The notes: generated by a model not told the origin, from the letters alone. Counted from the first letter of the stretch, positions 18,386 to 26,484 are shown. The stretch: DNA of 64,000 nucleotides from Selenomonadales bacterium (GCA_029975165.1 JARKPR010000088.1:124001-188000); one strand, 5' to 3'. Program-made: numbers and translations.

Positions 18386-18823
18386 TTATATCTCCAGCTC
18401 GGAGATCTTGCATACCCGCCGGGCATGCCTGCCGCCGGCGAACTCCGTCGCCAGCCACTTCTCCACGATGGCCCGCGCCAGGCCGCAGCCGATGACCCGT
18501 TCGCCCATCGTCAGCACGTTGGCATCGTTGTGCTCCCGCGACATCTGGGCGGAAAAAGTATCGTGGCAGAGGGCCGCGCGGACGCCTTTGACCTTGTTGG
18601 CAGCGATGCATACGCCGATGCCTGTCCCACATATAATAATGCCCCGGTCACATTTCGCGCTGGCCACCGCCTCGGCCACCGCGCGGGAAATGTCGGGGTA
18701 ATCGACGGAATCGGTGGAATGGGTGCCGAAATCGCGGAACTCGATCCCCTGCTCCGTCAAAAACTGCTTGATATCTTCCTTCATCCGGAAACCGCCGTGG
18801 TCGCTGCCTATGCCTACAAGCAC
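18386..18823 (-). CDS. rpiB: Ribose-5-phosphate isomerase B
   Basis: A 145-residue RpiB/LacAB-family isomerase linking ribose-5-P and ribulose-5-P. Visible motifs are IGSDHGGFRMK at 5-15, the catalytic cysteine in IIICGTGIGVCIAANK (Cys65), and SREHNDANVLTMGERVIG. Length is typical. The start lies in the common firmicute order between the YwlE phosphatase and YwlG. Repeat copy C follows its stop. Confidence 0.93.
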   Translation of the reverse strand: MLVGIGSDHGGFRMKEDIKQFLTEQGIEFRDFGTHSTDSVDYPDISRAVAEAVASAKCDRGIIICGTGIGVCIAANKVKGVRAALCHDTFSAQMSREHNDANVLTMGERVIGCGLARAIVEKWLATEFAGGRHARRVCKISELEI

Positions 18824-18863
18824 GTTATCGCCTCCCTAGCATTTCGGGAAGTTTTTTCGACAT

Positions 18864-19334
18864 CTAAGCGCTATTTCCTGCTAAATGGTTAATTTTTTGC
18901 CAAACCTTGTCCACGAGGCGTTCCATTTCGGCCGCGCAGGCCTCATAAAGTTCCGCGCTGCCGCCGAAGGGGTCGGCGACATCCCCTGCTTCGCCGGCAT
19001 ACTCGGCCAGGGTATGCACCTTGCCGGCCGCTTCCGGGACCATGCCGGCCACCGCCCGTTTGTGGGCCGCCGTCATGGTCAGAATGACGTCGGCCGCCTT
19101 GGCGAACTCCGGCAGCAGCTGGCGCGAACGGTGAGCGGCAATGTCGAGGCCGCGCGTGGCCATCGCCGTCCGCGCGTGGGCCGACGGCGGCGACGCTCCG
19201 TAGGCCGCCAGCCCGGCCGACAGCACCTTGACCTTGTCCTCGAGGCCGCCGGCCTTGACCCTGGCCGCCAGCATCGCCTCGGCCATCGGGCTGCGGCAGG
19301 TATTGCCGGTACAAATAAGCAAAACGCGCACCAT
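18864..19334 (-). CDS. ywlE: Low-molecular-weight phosphatase, probable protein arginine phosphatase (YwlE type)
   Basis: A 156-residue cytosolic phosphatase. The P-loop CTGNTCRS is at residues 8-15 with catalytic Cys8 and Arg14, and the general-acid Asp is in VADPFGG near the C-terminus. The Thr in the loop (CTGNT) is the residue that in B. subtilis YwlE favours phospho-arginine over phospho-tyrosine, so arginine phosphatase is the better call. Its place next to rpiB and upstream of the sua5 region matches B. subtilis. The start at 19334 is somewhat far (12 bases) from GGAGG. An ATG at 19346 is possible but too close. Confidence 0.88.
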   Translation of the reverse strand: MVRVLLICTGNTCRSPMAEAMLAARVKAGGLEDKVKVLSAGLAAYGASPPSAHARTAMATRGLDIAAHRSRQLLPEFAKAADVILTMTAAHKRAVAGMVPEAAGKVHTLAEYAGEAGDVADPFGGSAELYEACAAEMERLVDKVWQKINHLAGNSA

Positions 19335-19482
19335 TGACGCATCCATCCTCCCCATAGTATGTCCGCGTATGGCATTATTTTACCATAGATGCGGCGGCGG
19401 ATGAACGCAGGATTGACAAAAGCGGCAGGAAAGGCCGGCCGGGGAGCCAATTAATGAATGACACTATTTTCCGGAGGTTGCC

Positions 19483-19800
19483 ATGAACATCTTCGCCATC
19501 CCCGCCCCCTTGCCGGCCGAGGAGCTGGCCGAGCCGCTCCACGCCGGCGGCGGCGTTCTCATCGAGCGGATCATATCTCGCGGCCAGGCCTCGCCCCCCG
19601 GCTTCTGGTACGACCAGGACCGGGACGAATGGGTCGTCCTCCTGCAGGGCAGGGCGGAAATCTCCTGGCCCGATGGCCGGCTGGCCAGGCTCGCGGCCGG
19701 TGAATGGCTTTTTCTGCCCGCTCACGAAAAACACCGCGTCGATTTTACCTCCGCCGACCCGCCCTGCCTGTGGCTGGCCGTGCACGGCAACCTGAAGTAG
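19483..19800 (+). CDS. Small cupin-domain protein
   Basis: A 105-residue single cupin barrel starting at ATG after CCGGAGG. The core has WVVLLQGRAEISW, LAAGEWLFLPAHEKHRV and a C-terminal LWLAVHG. The His residues in EKHRV and the acidic DEWVV are placed like the metal ligands of cupin motifs 1 and 2, although motif 1 is divergent. Function is unknown. Such proteins often bind small acids or act as accessory sensors. It is the first plus-strand gene of the accessory block and is divergent from ywlE. Confidence 0.8.
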   Translation: MNIFAIPAPLPAEELAEPLHAGGGVLIERIISRGQASPPGFWYDQDRDEWVVLLQGRAEISWPDGRLARLAAGEWLFLPAHEKHRVDFTSADPPCLWLAVHGNLK

Positions 19801-19893
19801 CCTAGTTTGTAGACAACCTGGCGGCATGGATTTTTCTGCAAGGTATACCGGCCCGGCTTTTACAGACAATAAAGCGGAAGATGCTCCGCACCA

Positions 19894-19930
19894 GACGTCG
19901 GCCGGAAGCTTCGCCCGTGTGGCCGACGTC
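19894..19930. other. Perfect stem-loop ahead of a small gene
   Basis: GACGTCGGCC (19894-19903) and GGCCGACGTC (19921-19930) pair perfectly around a 17-base loop. The stem ends 10 bases before the ribosome site of the gene at 19954. There is no T-run, so it is more likely a leader structure or operator than a terminator. Confidence 0.55.
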
Positions 19931-19953
19931 AGGGCATAATGGGAGGTGATGTC

Positions 19954-20100
19954 ATGGGAGGCAGGACTTTCGACCAGTTCATCAGCCGTCAGCGAGCCAG
20001 GGCCCAGGATCGGCACGAACCCAAGAACCAGTCGCCCGCCCTGCGGGAAAGCGAGCAGGAGAAACTCCCCGGCCGCCAGCCCCTTCCCGCAAAAAAGTAA
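19954..20100 (+). CDS. Small basic hypothetical protein (48 aa)
   Basis: A short gene too small for most callers but well supported: ATG at 19954 follows a strong site GGGAGGTGAT, a terminator follows 9 bases after the stop, and a perfect stem-loop precedes it. The protein begins MGGRTFDQFISRQRARAQDR and is rich in Arg, Gln, Lys and Glu, with no hydrophobic segment or cysteine. It is hydrophilic and probably disordered or helical. It is not recognised. Such small proteins in spore formers are sometimes spore components, but nothing here shows that. Confidence 0.6.
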   Translation: MGGRTFDQFISRQRARAQDRHEPKNQSPALRESEQEKLPGRQPLPAKK

Positions 20101-20108
20101 CAAAACAC

Positions 20109-20145
20109 GAACCCGGCCTGCTCGACAACGGGGCCGGGTTCCGTT
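20109..20145 (+). terminator. Terminator between the 48-aa gene and mntP
   Basis: Stem GAACCCGGCC/GGCCGGGTTC with a 13-base loop followed by CGTTTGTTCC. It lies between convergent genes. Confidence 0.7.
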
Positions 20146-20152
20146 TGTTCCT

Positions 20153-20758
20153 TCAACTGCTGACCGCCGTCCAGAAAACGTGGGCGCCGAGCAGGATCAG
20201 CACCACGCCGCCCACCAGCCCGGCCCGCCGGCCGATGAGGCGGCCGACGCGCCTCCCCAGGCCGAGGCCGACCACGCCCACGCCAAAGATCACCGCCCCG
20301 AGGATGACGCTCAGCTTCACGAGGTCGACGTCCATCATCCCCATGCTGAATCCTGCCGCCAAGGCGTCCAGGCTGACGCTGACCGCGATGCCCACCAGCG
20401 CCAGCCCCTGCAGCGGATTGCCCAGCGCCGCCCGCCCGCTCACGGCGTGTTCACGGATCATGTGCGCGCCCAGCGCCGCCAGCACGAGGGCGCCGATGGC
20501 GCCCGCCCAGTCCTGGAACGCGGCCGCCGGCCAGTCGATATGGTACGCCCCTACGTGCTCGACCAGCGAGCCCAGCCAATGGCCGACATAATAACCGGTG
20601 AGAATCATCACGATATGGAACAGGGCGAATACGGCCGCCGACCGGAAGATGACCCGCAGCCGCACCCGGCTCATGCCGATGGGGACCGCCACCGAAAACA
20701 GATCCGTGCCCAACGCGGTACTGAGCACGAGCAATTCGAATACGCTCAATCCTCTCAC
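20153..20758 (-). CDS. mntP: MntP-like manganese efflux protein
   Basis: A 201-residue membrane protein with six hydrophobic helices in two repeats. The first repeat carries ALGTDLFSVAVPIGM and the second SVSLDALAAGFSMGM; both Asp-containing helices are MntP hallmarks thought to bind Mn(II). The internal repeat makes an exporter of divalent cations the best call, but the central loop is slightly longer than in E. coli MntP. Start is GTG at 20758 after a G-rich stretch. No Mn riboswitch (yybP-ykoY type) was recognised upstream. Confidence 0.8.
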   Translation of the reverse strand: MRGLSVFELLVLSTALGTDLFSVAVPIGMSRVRLRVIFRSAAVFALFHIVMILTGYYVGHWLGSLVEHVGAYHIDWPAAAFQDWAGAIGALVLAALGAHMIREHAVSGRAALGNPLQGLALVGIAVSVSLDALAAGFSMGMMDVDLVKLSVILGAVIFGVGVVGLGLGRRVGRLIGRRAGLVGGVVLILLGAHVFWTAVSS

Positions 20759-20823
20759 CCCCGCCTGCTAATGTATATGAGGCAAGAGGAGGGCTTAGGA
20801 GGAATAATAATAATTTGCGGCAG

Positions 20824-20853
20824 AAAAGCCGCCCACTGGCTGCGGGCGGCTTT
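20824..20853 (-). terminator. Terminator after the small gene at 20857
   Basis: Stem AAAGCCGCCC/GGGCGGCTTT with a 9-base loop followed by TCTG on the minus strand, just past the stop. Confidence 0.7.
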
Positions 20854-20856
20854 GTG

Positions 20857-21054
20857 TCAGGTCTTGTCAGAACCCTTCTGCTGATTTTCATAATTTTTGC
20901 GGACTGCGTCCTTGGTGAGGTGGCCGGTGGGTTCAAAGGCGGGCGCCGGACGGTCGCCGGCGTTTTTGCCCAGGGTCGTCTCATGGCGGCAGCTGGTTTT
21001 ATCGACGCAAATCTCGTGCACAGGCTTGCCGTAGCTGTCCTTTTTGTCGGTCAA
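20857..21054 (-). CDS. Small hydrophilic hypothetical protein (about 65 aa)
   Basis: Start TTG at 21054 follows a near-consensus site GGGAGGTGAT; a TTG one codon earlier is equally possible. The protein begins TDKKDSYGKPVHEI and contains CVDKTSCRHETTLGKNAG. It is charged and has two cysteines, no membrane helix and no signal peptide. Its C-terminus is Lys/Asn/Gln-rich. It has its own terminator. No family is recognised. The strong ribosome site and flanking signals argue that it is a real gene. Confidence 0.6.
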   Translation of the reverse strand: MTDKKDSYGKPVHEICVDKTSCRHETTLGKNAGDRPAPAFEPTGHLTKDAVRKNYENQQKGSDKT

Positions 21055-21113
21055 CAAAATCACCTCCCGGCTATAGCTTGCCCGGCCGGGCGATAATTAA
21101 CCCCGGCGGCCGC

Positions 21114-21305
21114 TCACTCGATCTCCTTCACCCGGCCGACGACGCCGCTTTCCAGCCTGACCTTTATGCCGCGCGGGTGGACGGCGCTGTTCGTCAGGAT
21201 GTCCCTGACGATGCCGGCGGTAAGCTCGCCGCTGCGCTGGTGCTGCTTCTGCACCACTTTGACCCGCAGCCCCGGCCTGATGTTCTTCCGCTCCGTACCG
21301 TTCAT
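21114..21305 (-). CDS. ywbE: YwbE family (DUF2196) protein
   Basis: A 63-residue basic protein matching the YwbE family: RPGLRVKVVQKQHQRSG, LTAGIVRDILTNSAVHPRG and IKVRLESGVVGRVKEI. Function is unknown. The ATG at 21305 overlaps the stop of the ArsC-like gene by 4 bases (ATGA), and GGGGGCGGGGCG serves as ribosome site. The coupling suggests co-expression with the thioredoxin-fold gene upstream. Confidence 0.88.
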   Translation of the reverse strand: MNGTERKNIRPGLRVKVVQKQHQRSGELTAGIVRDILTNSAVHPRGIKVRLESGVVGRVKEIE

Positions 21306-21652
21306 CGCCCCGCCCCCTTGTCGCTCCAGCCGCCCCATACGTCCGGACAATAGCCGACCGTCGCCCTCGCCCCGTCGCGCACGACCGGCGTCTTTAAAAG
21401 CAGCGGGTTGGCCAGCAGCTCCTCCGCCACGTCGTGGACGATGTACTTGAGGTTGCGGCGGGCGTACTCCTTGCTCTCCTTGTCGATGAGGTTCTCAAGG
21501 CCCACGGCCGCCTGGACCCGGTCGAGCTCCCCGCGGCTCAGGCCGCGCACCGACAGGTCCACGAACTGGTACGGGATGCCCCGTTCCTTGAAGTAGCGTT
21601 CGGCCTTGCGCGTATCCTGGCACTTCTTCGCGCCGAAAATCTGCACGCCCAT
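21302..21652 (-). CDS. ArsC/Spx-family thioredoxin-fold protein
   Basis: A 116-residue protein with the ArsC-like start VQIFGAKKCQDTRKAERYF: a single redox cysteine (Cys10) with no CxxC partner, as in ArsC/YffB-type proteins. FKERGIPYQFVDLSVRGLS and LLLKTPVVRDG also fit the family, although the usual Arg residues of true arsenate reductases are not all evident. It could be a glutaredoxin-like arsenate reductase relative or a redox sensor. Arsenic genes are absent nearby, so a general name is used. Confidence 0.85.
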   Translation of the reverse strand: MGVQIFGAKKCQDTRKAERYFKERGIPYQFVDLSVRGLSRGELDRVQAAVGLENLIDKESKEYARRNLKYIVHDVAEELLANPLLLKTPVVRDGARATVGYCPDVWGGWSDKGAGR

Positions 21653-21876
21653 TTCGTCATCCTTCCTCGCGCTTATATTATCATTTGTTCGCCGCCGCCC
21701 CTATTCGCCCTGCCGGCGCGGCGACAATAAGTCGTCCGTCTCGGGGGTTTACTTTTGTCAGTCCCAATACCGTTTTTTAAATTTATATTAGTTTATTCCT
21801 TTATCGGAATATTTAAAGTATAATGATAAATGTGAATCCGCTGTGGATCGCAAAAATACCGGAGGGGGAGAAAATA

Positions 21877-22854
21877 GTGAAGAAACATGTCTATTTCGTT
21901 CTGTCCGGCCTGGTAATCCTGGCGCTGATCTTCGCCGGCTGCGGCGGCGGCGGCGCACAAAAAGTCGAGAACATCAACATCGCGACCGCCACCACCGGCG
22001 GTGTCTACTATCCGATGGGCAACGCCATGGCGCAGCTCTTCAGCAAAAACATCCCCAACGTCAAGGCCTCGGCCCAGGCCACGGCCGGCACGCCGCAGAA
22101 CGTGCTCCTCATGCAGAAGAAGGAGGCCGAGATCGCCTTTGCCCAGAACGGCGTGGCCTATTACGCGTACGAAGGCAAAGTCATGTTCGACGGCAAGCCC
22201 GTCAAGATGCTGCGCGGCATCACCCACCTCTATCCCAACGTCATGCATATCGTCGTCAAGGCTGACTCGGACATCAAGTCGGTCAAAGACTTCGCCGGCA
22301 AGAAATTCGTCCCCGGCGCCGTCGGCAGCGCCACCGAAGTAAACTCCAAAGAAATTCTCGGCCTCTACGGCCTGGACTACAAAGATAAAAAGAACGTCAA
22401 GGTAGACTACCTCGGCTATTCGGAAGCGGCCGAAGCGCTTAAGGACGGCCGCGTCGACGGCATCTTAATCGCCGGTGGTCTTCCTACCGCCGCCGTGCTC
22501 GACGCCGCCTCGTCGGTCAAGATCCGCATCCTTTCCATCGAGCCCGACATGATGCAACGACTGGTCAAGGAAATGCCTTGGTACTATGAGATCAAGATTC
22601 CCAAGGGGACTTACATCGGCCAGACCGAGGACGTAACCACCGTCGCCGTGGCCAACATCCTCATTTGCCGCGACGACCTCTCCACCGACCTCGTCTACAA
22701 CATAACCAAGGCCCTTTACGACGGACAGAAGGATCTGGTCGCCGCCCACTCGGCCGCCAAGGACATGAAACTCCCCGACGCCACCAAGGGCATGACCGTG
22801 CCCCTCCATCCCGGAGCCGAGAAGTATTATAAGGAAAAAGGCATAGTCAAGTAG
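21877..22854 (+). CDS. TAXI-family TRAP transporter substrate-binding lipoprotein
   Basis: A 325-residue secreted binding protein. GTG at 21877 follows GGAGGGGGAG; an upstream ATG lacks a site. The signal ends in FAGC, a lipobox placing the mature protein on the membrane by its Cys. The TAXI signature is visible as IATATTGGVYYPMGNAMAQL, followed by VKASAQATAGTPQNVLLM and KFVPGAVGSATEVNSKEIL. Members bind glutamate, 2-oxoglutarate or other acids. The fused TRAP permease lies downstream after a perfect hairpin. A TATAAT box is at 21819-21824, but no good -35 was seen. Confidence 0.92.
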   Translation: MKKHVYFVLSGLVILALIFAGCGGGGAQKVENINIATATTGGVYYPMGNAMAQLFSKNIPNVKASAQATAGTPQNVLLMQKKEAEIAFAQNGVAYYAYEGKVMFDGKPVKMLRGITHLYPNVMHIVVKADSDIKSVKDFAGKKFVPGAVGSATEVNSKEILGLYGLDYKDKKNVKVDYLGYSEAAEALKDGRVDGILIAGGLPTAAVLDAASSVKIRILSIEPDMMQRLVKEMPWYYEIKIPKGTYIGQTEDVTTVAVANILICRDDLSTDLVYNITKALYDGQKDLVAAHSAAKDMKLPDATKGMTVPLHPGAEKYYKEKGIVK

Positions 22855-22866
22855 CCTCCGCCTGTT

Positions 22867-22903
22867 CGGAAATCGCAGACAGCCCGCCTGTCTGCGATTT
22901 CCG
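22867..22903 (+). terminator. Perfect 16-bp intercistronic hairpin between TAXI and TRAP permease
   Basis: CGGAAATCGCAGACAG pairs perfectly with CTGTCTGCGATTTCCG around a 5-base loop, 12 bases after the TAXI stop and with no T-run. Such hairpins commonly stabilise the binding-protein mRNA and reduce readthrough into the permease. Confidence 0.75.
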
Positions 22904-22949
22904 TCCGCCCTCCGTCGGGCAAGTCAAGCTGATTTAGGGGGAAACCGCA

Positions 22950-24944
22950 TTGGAGCAAGATAAGAAACCGACGATCGATAAAAAGCAGATCGACGCCTTC
23001 ATCAACGAAGAGCCGTCGGCGACCACGGATGAAGTATTGCGCAAGTACGAGGCCGAGGCCCGCTTCCGCAAGTTCACCGGCCTCCTCGCCAAGATTGTCG
23101 CCGTCATCGCCATCGCCATGTCGCTGTTCCATCTGTATACCGCCGGTCTCGGCGTACTTGAAGCCATCAAGCAGCGCAGCATCCACCTCACCTTCGTGCT
23201 CGTCCTGGTATTCCTTCTCTATCCGGCCAGCAAACGAAGCCCGAAGAACAAGGTCACCCCCCTGGACGTCATGTTGGCCGCCCTCGCGATATTTGTCGGC
23301 GTATATCTCATCACCATCTACGACGACCTGGCCAACGCCGGCGGCGTTTACACCCGCATGGACATCTGGGTCGGCGTCCTCCTCTGCCTGCTGGTGCTCG
23401 AGGCCGCCCGGCGGGCAACCGGCAAGGAGCTGCCGATCATGGCCCTCATCTTCGTCGCCTACGCCTTATTCGGCGACTGGATACCCGGCCAGTTCGGCCA
23501 TCGCGGCTACAGCCTCGAACGCATCATCGAGCACATGTTCCTCACCACCGAGGGAATCTACGGCGTCGCCCTCGGCGTCTCGTCCACGTACATCTTCCTG
23601 TTCATCCTCTTCGGCGCTTTCTTGTCGGAGACAGGCATGGCCAAATTCTTCAACTCCCTGGCCATGGCCGTCGCCGGCGGCTCGCCCGGCGGCCCGGCCA
23701 AGGTGGCCATCTTCGCCAGCGGCCTCCTCGGCACCATCAACGGCAGCGCCGTCGCCAACGTCGCCACCACCGGCGCGTTCACCATCCCGCTCATGAAAAG
23801 CATCGGCTACCGGCCCCAGTTCGCCGGGGCCGTCGAAGCGGTGGCCTCCACGGGCGGCCAGATCATGCCGCCGGTCATGGGGGCGGCCGCCTTCGTCATG
23901 GCCGAATTTCTCGGCATGTCCTACACCCAGATCATGATCGCCGCCATCTTCCCCGCCTTCCTGTATTACCTGGCCTGCTGGGCCATGATCCACCTCGAGG
24001 CGGTCAAGCTGGGCCTGGCCGGCCTGCCCCGGGACCAGCTCCCCAAAGCCGGCGAAGTCATGCGCAAATCCGGCCACCTCACCATCCCCGTCATCGCCAT
24101 CGTCGCCCTGCTGCTCTACGGCTTTACACCTCTTTACGCCGCCTTTTTTACCATCTTGATAACCGTCGCCGCCAGTTATATCAAGAAGGACACCGCCATC
24201 GGCGGCGCCGGCATCCTGAAGGCGCTCGAAGGCGGCGCCCGCTCGGCCGTGGGCGTGGCCATGGCCTGCGCCGTCGTCGGCTTCGTCGTCGGCGTCTGCT
24301 CGCTCACCAGCCTCGGTCTCACCTTCGGCGCCAACATCCTCGACCTGTCGGGCAACAACATGATGCTGATGCTGGTGCTGACCGCCATCACCGCCCTCAT
24401 CCTCGGCATGGGGCTGCCGACCACCGCCTGCTACATCGTCGCCGCCACCATCGCCGCCCCGGCTTTGATCAAGATCGGCGTCCTGCCGCTCGTCGCCCAC
24501 TTCTTCGTCTTCTACTTCGCCTGCCTGTCCAACCTTACCCCGCCGGTCTGCCTGGCCGCCTTCACGGCCGCCGGCATCGCCGGCGCCAGCCCCTACAAGG
24601 TCGGCTGGACCTCCACCCGCCTGGGCGTGGCCGGCTTCCTCGTGCCCGTGCTTGCCGTCTATTCGCCGATGCTCCTGTTCCAGGGCAGCTACAGCACGGC
24701 ATCGCTCATCGAGGCCATCATCACCGCCACTGTCGGCATCATCGCCCTCAGCGCCGCCCTGGAAAACTGGCTGCTGCGCGAATGCTCCCGCATAGAGCGG
24801 CTGGTCCTTTTCTGCGGCTCTATGGGCCTCATCATCCCCGGCTTCTGGACCGACCTGTTCGGCCTGGGCGCCGTCGCCGCCGTCTACGTCTGGCAGAGGC
24901 GGTCCATACCCAAGCCGCCTGCCGTCGGCGCTGCCGGCAACTGA
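22950..24944 (+). CDS. TRAP transporter fused permease (DctQ-DctM type, TAXI system)
   Basis: A 664-residue membrane protein with a small four-helix DctQ-like part (about 45-190) fused to a large DctM-like part, as in TAXI-TRAP systems (TIGR02123-type). Recognisable are FGAFLSETGMAKFFNSLAMA, GGSPGGPAKVAIFASGLLGT, SVATIASTGG-like AVEAVASTGGQIMPPVMGAA and the mirrored GLPTTACYIVAATIAAPAL. The cytosolic N-terminus is highly charged. It uses a sodium or proton gradient to import the ligand delivered by the TAXI lipoprotein. Start is TTG (22950) after AGGGGG. No enzyme or regulator is adjacent, so the substrate is unknown. Confidence 0.93.
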   Translation: MEQDKKPTIDKKQIDAFINEEPSATTDEVLRKYEAEARFRKFTGLLAKIVAVIAIAMSLFHLYTAGLGVLEAIKQRSIHLTFVLVLVFLLYPASKRSPKNKVTPLDVMLAALAIFVGVYLITIYDDLANAGGVYTRMDIWVGVLLCLLVLEAARRATGKELPIMALIFVAYALFGDWIPGQFGHRGYSLERIIEHMFLTTEGIYGVALGVSSTYIFLFILFGAFLSETGMAKFFNSLAMAVAGGSPGGPAKVAIFASGLLGTINGSAVANVATTGAFTIPLMKSIGYRPQFAGAVEAVASTGGQIMPPVMGAAAFVMAEFLGMSYTQIMIAAIFPAFLYYLACWAMIHLEAVKLGLAGLPRDQLPKAGEVMRKSGHLTIPVIAIVALLLYGFTPLYAAFFTILITVAASYIKKDTAIGGAGILKALEGGARSAVGVAMACAVVGFVVGVCSLTSLGLTFGANILDLSGNNMMLMLVLTAITALILGMGLPTTACYIVAATIAAPALIKIGVLPLVAHFFVFYFACLSNLTPPVCLAAFTAAGIAGASPYKVGWTSTRLGVAGFLVPVLAVYSPMLLFQGSYSTASLIEAIITATVGIIALSAALENWLLRECSRIERLVLFCGSMGLIIPGFWTDLFGLGAVAAVYVWQRRSIPKPPAVGAAGN

Positions 24945-24958
24945 CCCCTGCCTTTCCG

Positions 24959-24984
24959 GGCCCGGTTATCCGGGCCTTTTTTTT
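24959..24984 (+). terminator. Terminator after the TRAP permease
   Basis: Stem GGCCCGG/CCGGGCC with loop TTAT followed by eight T. Confidence 0.88.
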
Positions 24985-25028
24985 ATCTGCGGCCCGCTGC
25001 CGAGGAAACATATCGTCAAAATTTTAAT

Positions 25029-25038
25029 GTGATATCAC
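25029..25038. promoter_or_regulatory. Palindrome upstream of the YheO-type regulator
   Basis: GTGATATCAC is a perfect 10-base palindrome in an A+T-rich stretch 83 bases before the regulator start, a candidate operator. No strong promoter boxes could be fixed in 24985-25120; TATGAT (25046-25051) is the best -10. Confidence 0.4.
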
Positions 25039-25120
25039 GAATTTTATGATAATATATTGGCGTTAAGTAAAATTTTGCCATAGCATCAGTGAATTTTCTT
25101 CAGAAAGGAGGTGCCGCGAA

Positions 25121-25771
25121 ATGCCGTCGCCCTCCGTGGCCGGCGGTCTCGCCGCCGTCGTCCGCGGCCTGAGCGCCATGCTGGGCAGCGATTACTGCAT
25201 CGTGCTGTACTCTGCGGCCGGCGGGCAGCAGGAACAGGTGCTCGCCGTGGCCAACGGCCATTTGGCCGGCATCGTCCCCGGCGGCCGCCCCATCGCCGCC
25301 GACCGGTCGGCGATCGACAACGTCCGGCTCCACTGCGCGGACTACGTCGCCAACTACTTTTCCCGCACCGACGCCGGCCGCCGCCTGCGCTCCTGCCTCA
25401 TGCGGGCCGCCGCCGCCGGGGAGCCGGCCGGCTATCTCGCCGTCCACTACGATCTGACCCAGGCCGAGATCCTCAAAGACATGGTCGCCGGGATGCTCGA
25501 CGGCAACCCGGCCGCAGATCCGCCGGCCGGAGAACCGAAAGCGCGGCTCGACGACCTCATCGGCGAGGGGCTGCGCCGGGCCCGCCAGTATCTCGGCAAA
25601 CCGCTGGCCTTCGCCGGCAAGCAGGAGAAGATCCAGCTCGTCGAACGGCTGGACCATGAAGGGTTTTTCCTGCTGAAAGGTTCGATCGAGGCTCTGGCGC
25701 AAGAGATGGGCAACACCAAGTACACCGTCTACTCCTATTTGCGGGAGAACAGGATCCGCGTCGCCGACTGA
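25121..25771 (+). CDS. YheO/DauR-type PAS-HTH transcriptional regulator
   Basis: A 216-residue protein: an N-terminal YheO-like PAS domain (about 5-115, with LSAMLGSDYCIVLYS, VANGHLAGI and GEPAGYLAVHYDLT) and a C-terminal helix-turn-helix (about 165-216) containing FLLKGSIEALAQEMGNTKYTVYSYLRE. The architecture matches DauR, which controls D-arginine use, and relatives regulating amino-acid or dipeptide use. It starts after AGGAGGTG and is 57 bases upstream of yjiH, so it probably controls the YjiH-YjiG-M20 genes and itself. Confidence 0.85.
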   Translation: MPSPSVAGGLAAVVRGLSAMLGSDYCIVLYSAAGGQQEQVLAVANGHLAGIVPGGRPIAADRSAIDNVRLHCADYVANYFSRTDAGRRLRSCLMRAAAAGEPAGYLAVHYDLTQAEILKDMVAGMLDGNPAADPPAGEPKARLDDLIGEGLRRARQYLGKPLAFAGKQEKIQLVERLDHEGFFLLKGSIEALAQEMGNTKYTVYSYLRENRIRVAD

Positions 25772-25827
25772 CCGCCGGGGCCAACCCGGCGACGGCCGGA
25801 AAAAATCCATGAAACGGAGGGAAAGAA

Positions 25828-26481
25828 ATGTCCGAAGACCCCAAGAAAAGCACTTCCATCGTCGAGGACTTCAAGGTTCCCTGGTACGGCTACGTAGCCC
25901 TCATCTTCGCGATCATCTTCTTCTCCGGCGTCTTCGCCAAGGAGAAAAGCTGGATCACCGTCCTGGACTTCAACACCATCAACGGCACGTACGGCGTGAT
26001 GAAGGACGCCGCCAAGGCGACCTTCATGGGCCAGGGCGGCACCGGCGCCAGGGACGGCTTCCTGTTCGCCCTGGGTCTGATCCCGGCCGTCATGCTGGCC
26101 CTGGGCGTCGTCGAAGTCGTCGATCACCTCGGCGGCCTCAAAGCCGGCCAGAAGCTGCTCACCCCCGTCCTGCGTCCGCTCCTGGGCATTCCCGGCATCG
26201 CCGGCCTCGCCCTGGTAACAAGCATGCAGAGCACCGATGCCGGCGCCGGCATGACCCGGATGCTGCGGGAGACCAACTTCGTCACCGAAAAAGAAAAGAC
26301 GATTTTCTGCGCCTTCCAGTTCTCCGCCGGCGGCACGATCACCAACTACCTGTCCAGCGGGGCGGCGCTCTTTTCCTTCATGACCGTGCCGATCATCGCC
26401 CCCCTCGTCGTCATCTTCGCCATGAAGATATTCGGCGCCAACGTCATGCGCATGTACCTCAAGCGCGTTAAGGAGGACTGA
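25828..26481 (+). CDS. yjiH: YjiH-like nucleoside-recognition (Gate) domain membrane protein
   Basis: A 217-residue membrane protein with about five helices. The Gate-domain signature is IPGIAGLALVTSMQSTDAGA and FSAGGTITNYLSSGAALFS. In E. coli the pair YjiH-YjiG is encoded next to IadA, an isoaspartyl dipeptidase, and the pair is believed to form a carrier. The next gene starts 3 bases after the stop and is the YjiG partner. The short first loop with FNTINGTYGVMKDAAK is like other YjiH. Substrate is unknown, probably an amino acid or dipeptide derivative. Confidence 0.85.
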   Translation: MSEDPKKSTSIVEDFKVPWYGYVALIFAIIFFSGVFAKEKSWITVLDFNTINGTYGVMKDAAKATFMGQGGTGARDGFLFALGLIPAVMLALGVVEVVDHLGGLKAGQKLLTPVLRPLLGIPGIAGLALVTSMQSTDAGAGMTRMLRETNFVTEKEKTIFCAFQFSAGGTITNYLSSGAALFSFMTVPIIAPLVVIFAMKIFGANVMRMYLKRVKED

Positions 26482-26484
26482 GCG

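Noticed and set aside
20759-20823. Mn riboswitch (yybP-ykoY) upstream of mntP
   Set aside because: Only about 65 bases separate mntP from the next gene's terminator and no conserved riboswitch loops are visible.
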